The translations under genes were made by a program, and so were the position numbers. Under the pieces are notes generated by a model. It saw nothing but the letters and a program-made list of their open reading frames with translations. It searched no databases and was not told the origin of the DNA. Shown piece by piece: positions 63,972 to 64,000 of a DNA stretch of 64,000 nt. Source of the stretch: Phormidium ambiguum IAM M-71 (GTDB taxonomy: Bacteria > Cyanobacteriota > Cyanobacteriia > Cyanobacteriales > Aerosakkonemataceae). The stretch covers positions 56,406 through 120,405 of the forward strand of contig NZ_MRCE01000004.1 of the NCBI RefSeq assembly GCF_001904725.1, read 5' to 3'. Each line of letters opens with the position of its first letter. Position 1 is the first letter of the stretch.

Positions 63972-64000
63972 CGTTTCTTCCTTTGTTTGAGCAGATTGGG

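Noticed and set aside
1-64000. tRNA, rRNA, prophage or insertion sequence genes
   Set aside because: No TpsiC-like boxes, rRNA stretches, transposase or integrase motifs were seen in any gap.

Overview
The window is a chromosomal segment of a cyanobacterium. The HIP1 octamer GCGATCGC is scattered everywhere, the base composition is AT-rich, and many families are typical of cyanobacteria: DUF928, DUF3611, DUF2358, exosortase O with its TIGR02921 partner, the photosystem II assembly protein Psb34, and multi-PAS histidine kinases. The large genes, orphan kinases and dispersed palindromic repeats suggest a large-genome, probably filamentous, species. The exact genus cannot be read from the sequence. 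I see no rRNA, tRNA, CRISPR array, prophage or complete insertion sequence.

Layout. (1) 0.1-3 kb: a transglutaminase-like protein and a secreted DUF928 protein. (2) 3.2-11.2 kb: alpha-glucan/trehalose genes: a TreS-maltokinase fusion, a short-form GlgB and GlgX. They are followed by an OmpR-type regulator, a cupin, a KGG stress protein and a GAF/PAS kinase. (3) 15.9-18.6 kb: a GH63-type glucosidase frame broken by one in-frame TAA. (4) 18.8-26.2 kb: two more sensor kinases, a CYTH phosphatase, a lipoprotein, a BrkB-type membrane protein and an SDR. (5) 26.3-36.1 kb: a giant LTD/Calx-beta/RTX exoprotein, a nest of small mobile repeats, a 1293-residue membrane protein with a serine-hydrolase motif, and a GH10-like glycosidase. 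(6) 36.2-40.7 kb: leuA behind what looks like a complete leucine attenuator (promoter, Leu-rich 27-codon leader, hairpin), then DUF3611, an AIM24-like gene and queE. (7) 41-48.6 kb: an unknown 459-residue protein, an epoxide-hydrolase-like enzyme, a small tyrosine phosphatase, and the exosortase O locus. (8) 49-53.7 kb: a 1401-residue multi-PAS kinase and psb34 with an HLR1 (RpaB) site. (9) 53.9-60.8 kb: assorted metabolic genes ending with trpB2. (10) 60.9-64 kb: a 97-residue protein and two LRR-DUF6745-like paralogues that flank a DUF2281/PIN toxin-antitoxin pair.

The most interesting points are the leuA attenuator, the duplicated LRR locus interrupted by a toxin-antitoxin pair, the GH63 frame with a single stop, three families of small inverted-repeat elements (some touching start or stop codons), and noncoding-type simple repeats that have become in-frame linkers inside two membrane-protein genes. 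Domain and family names are recalled from knowledge of the families, not from a database search.
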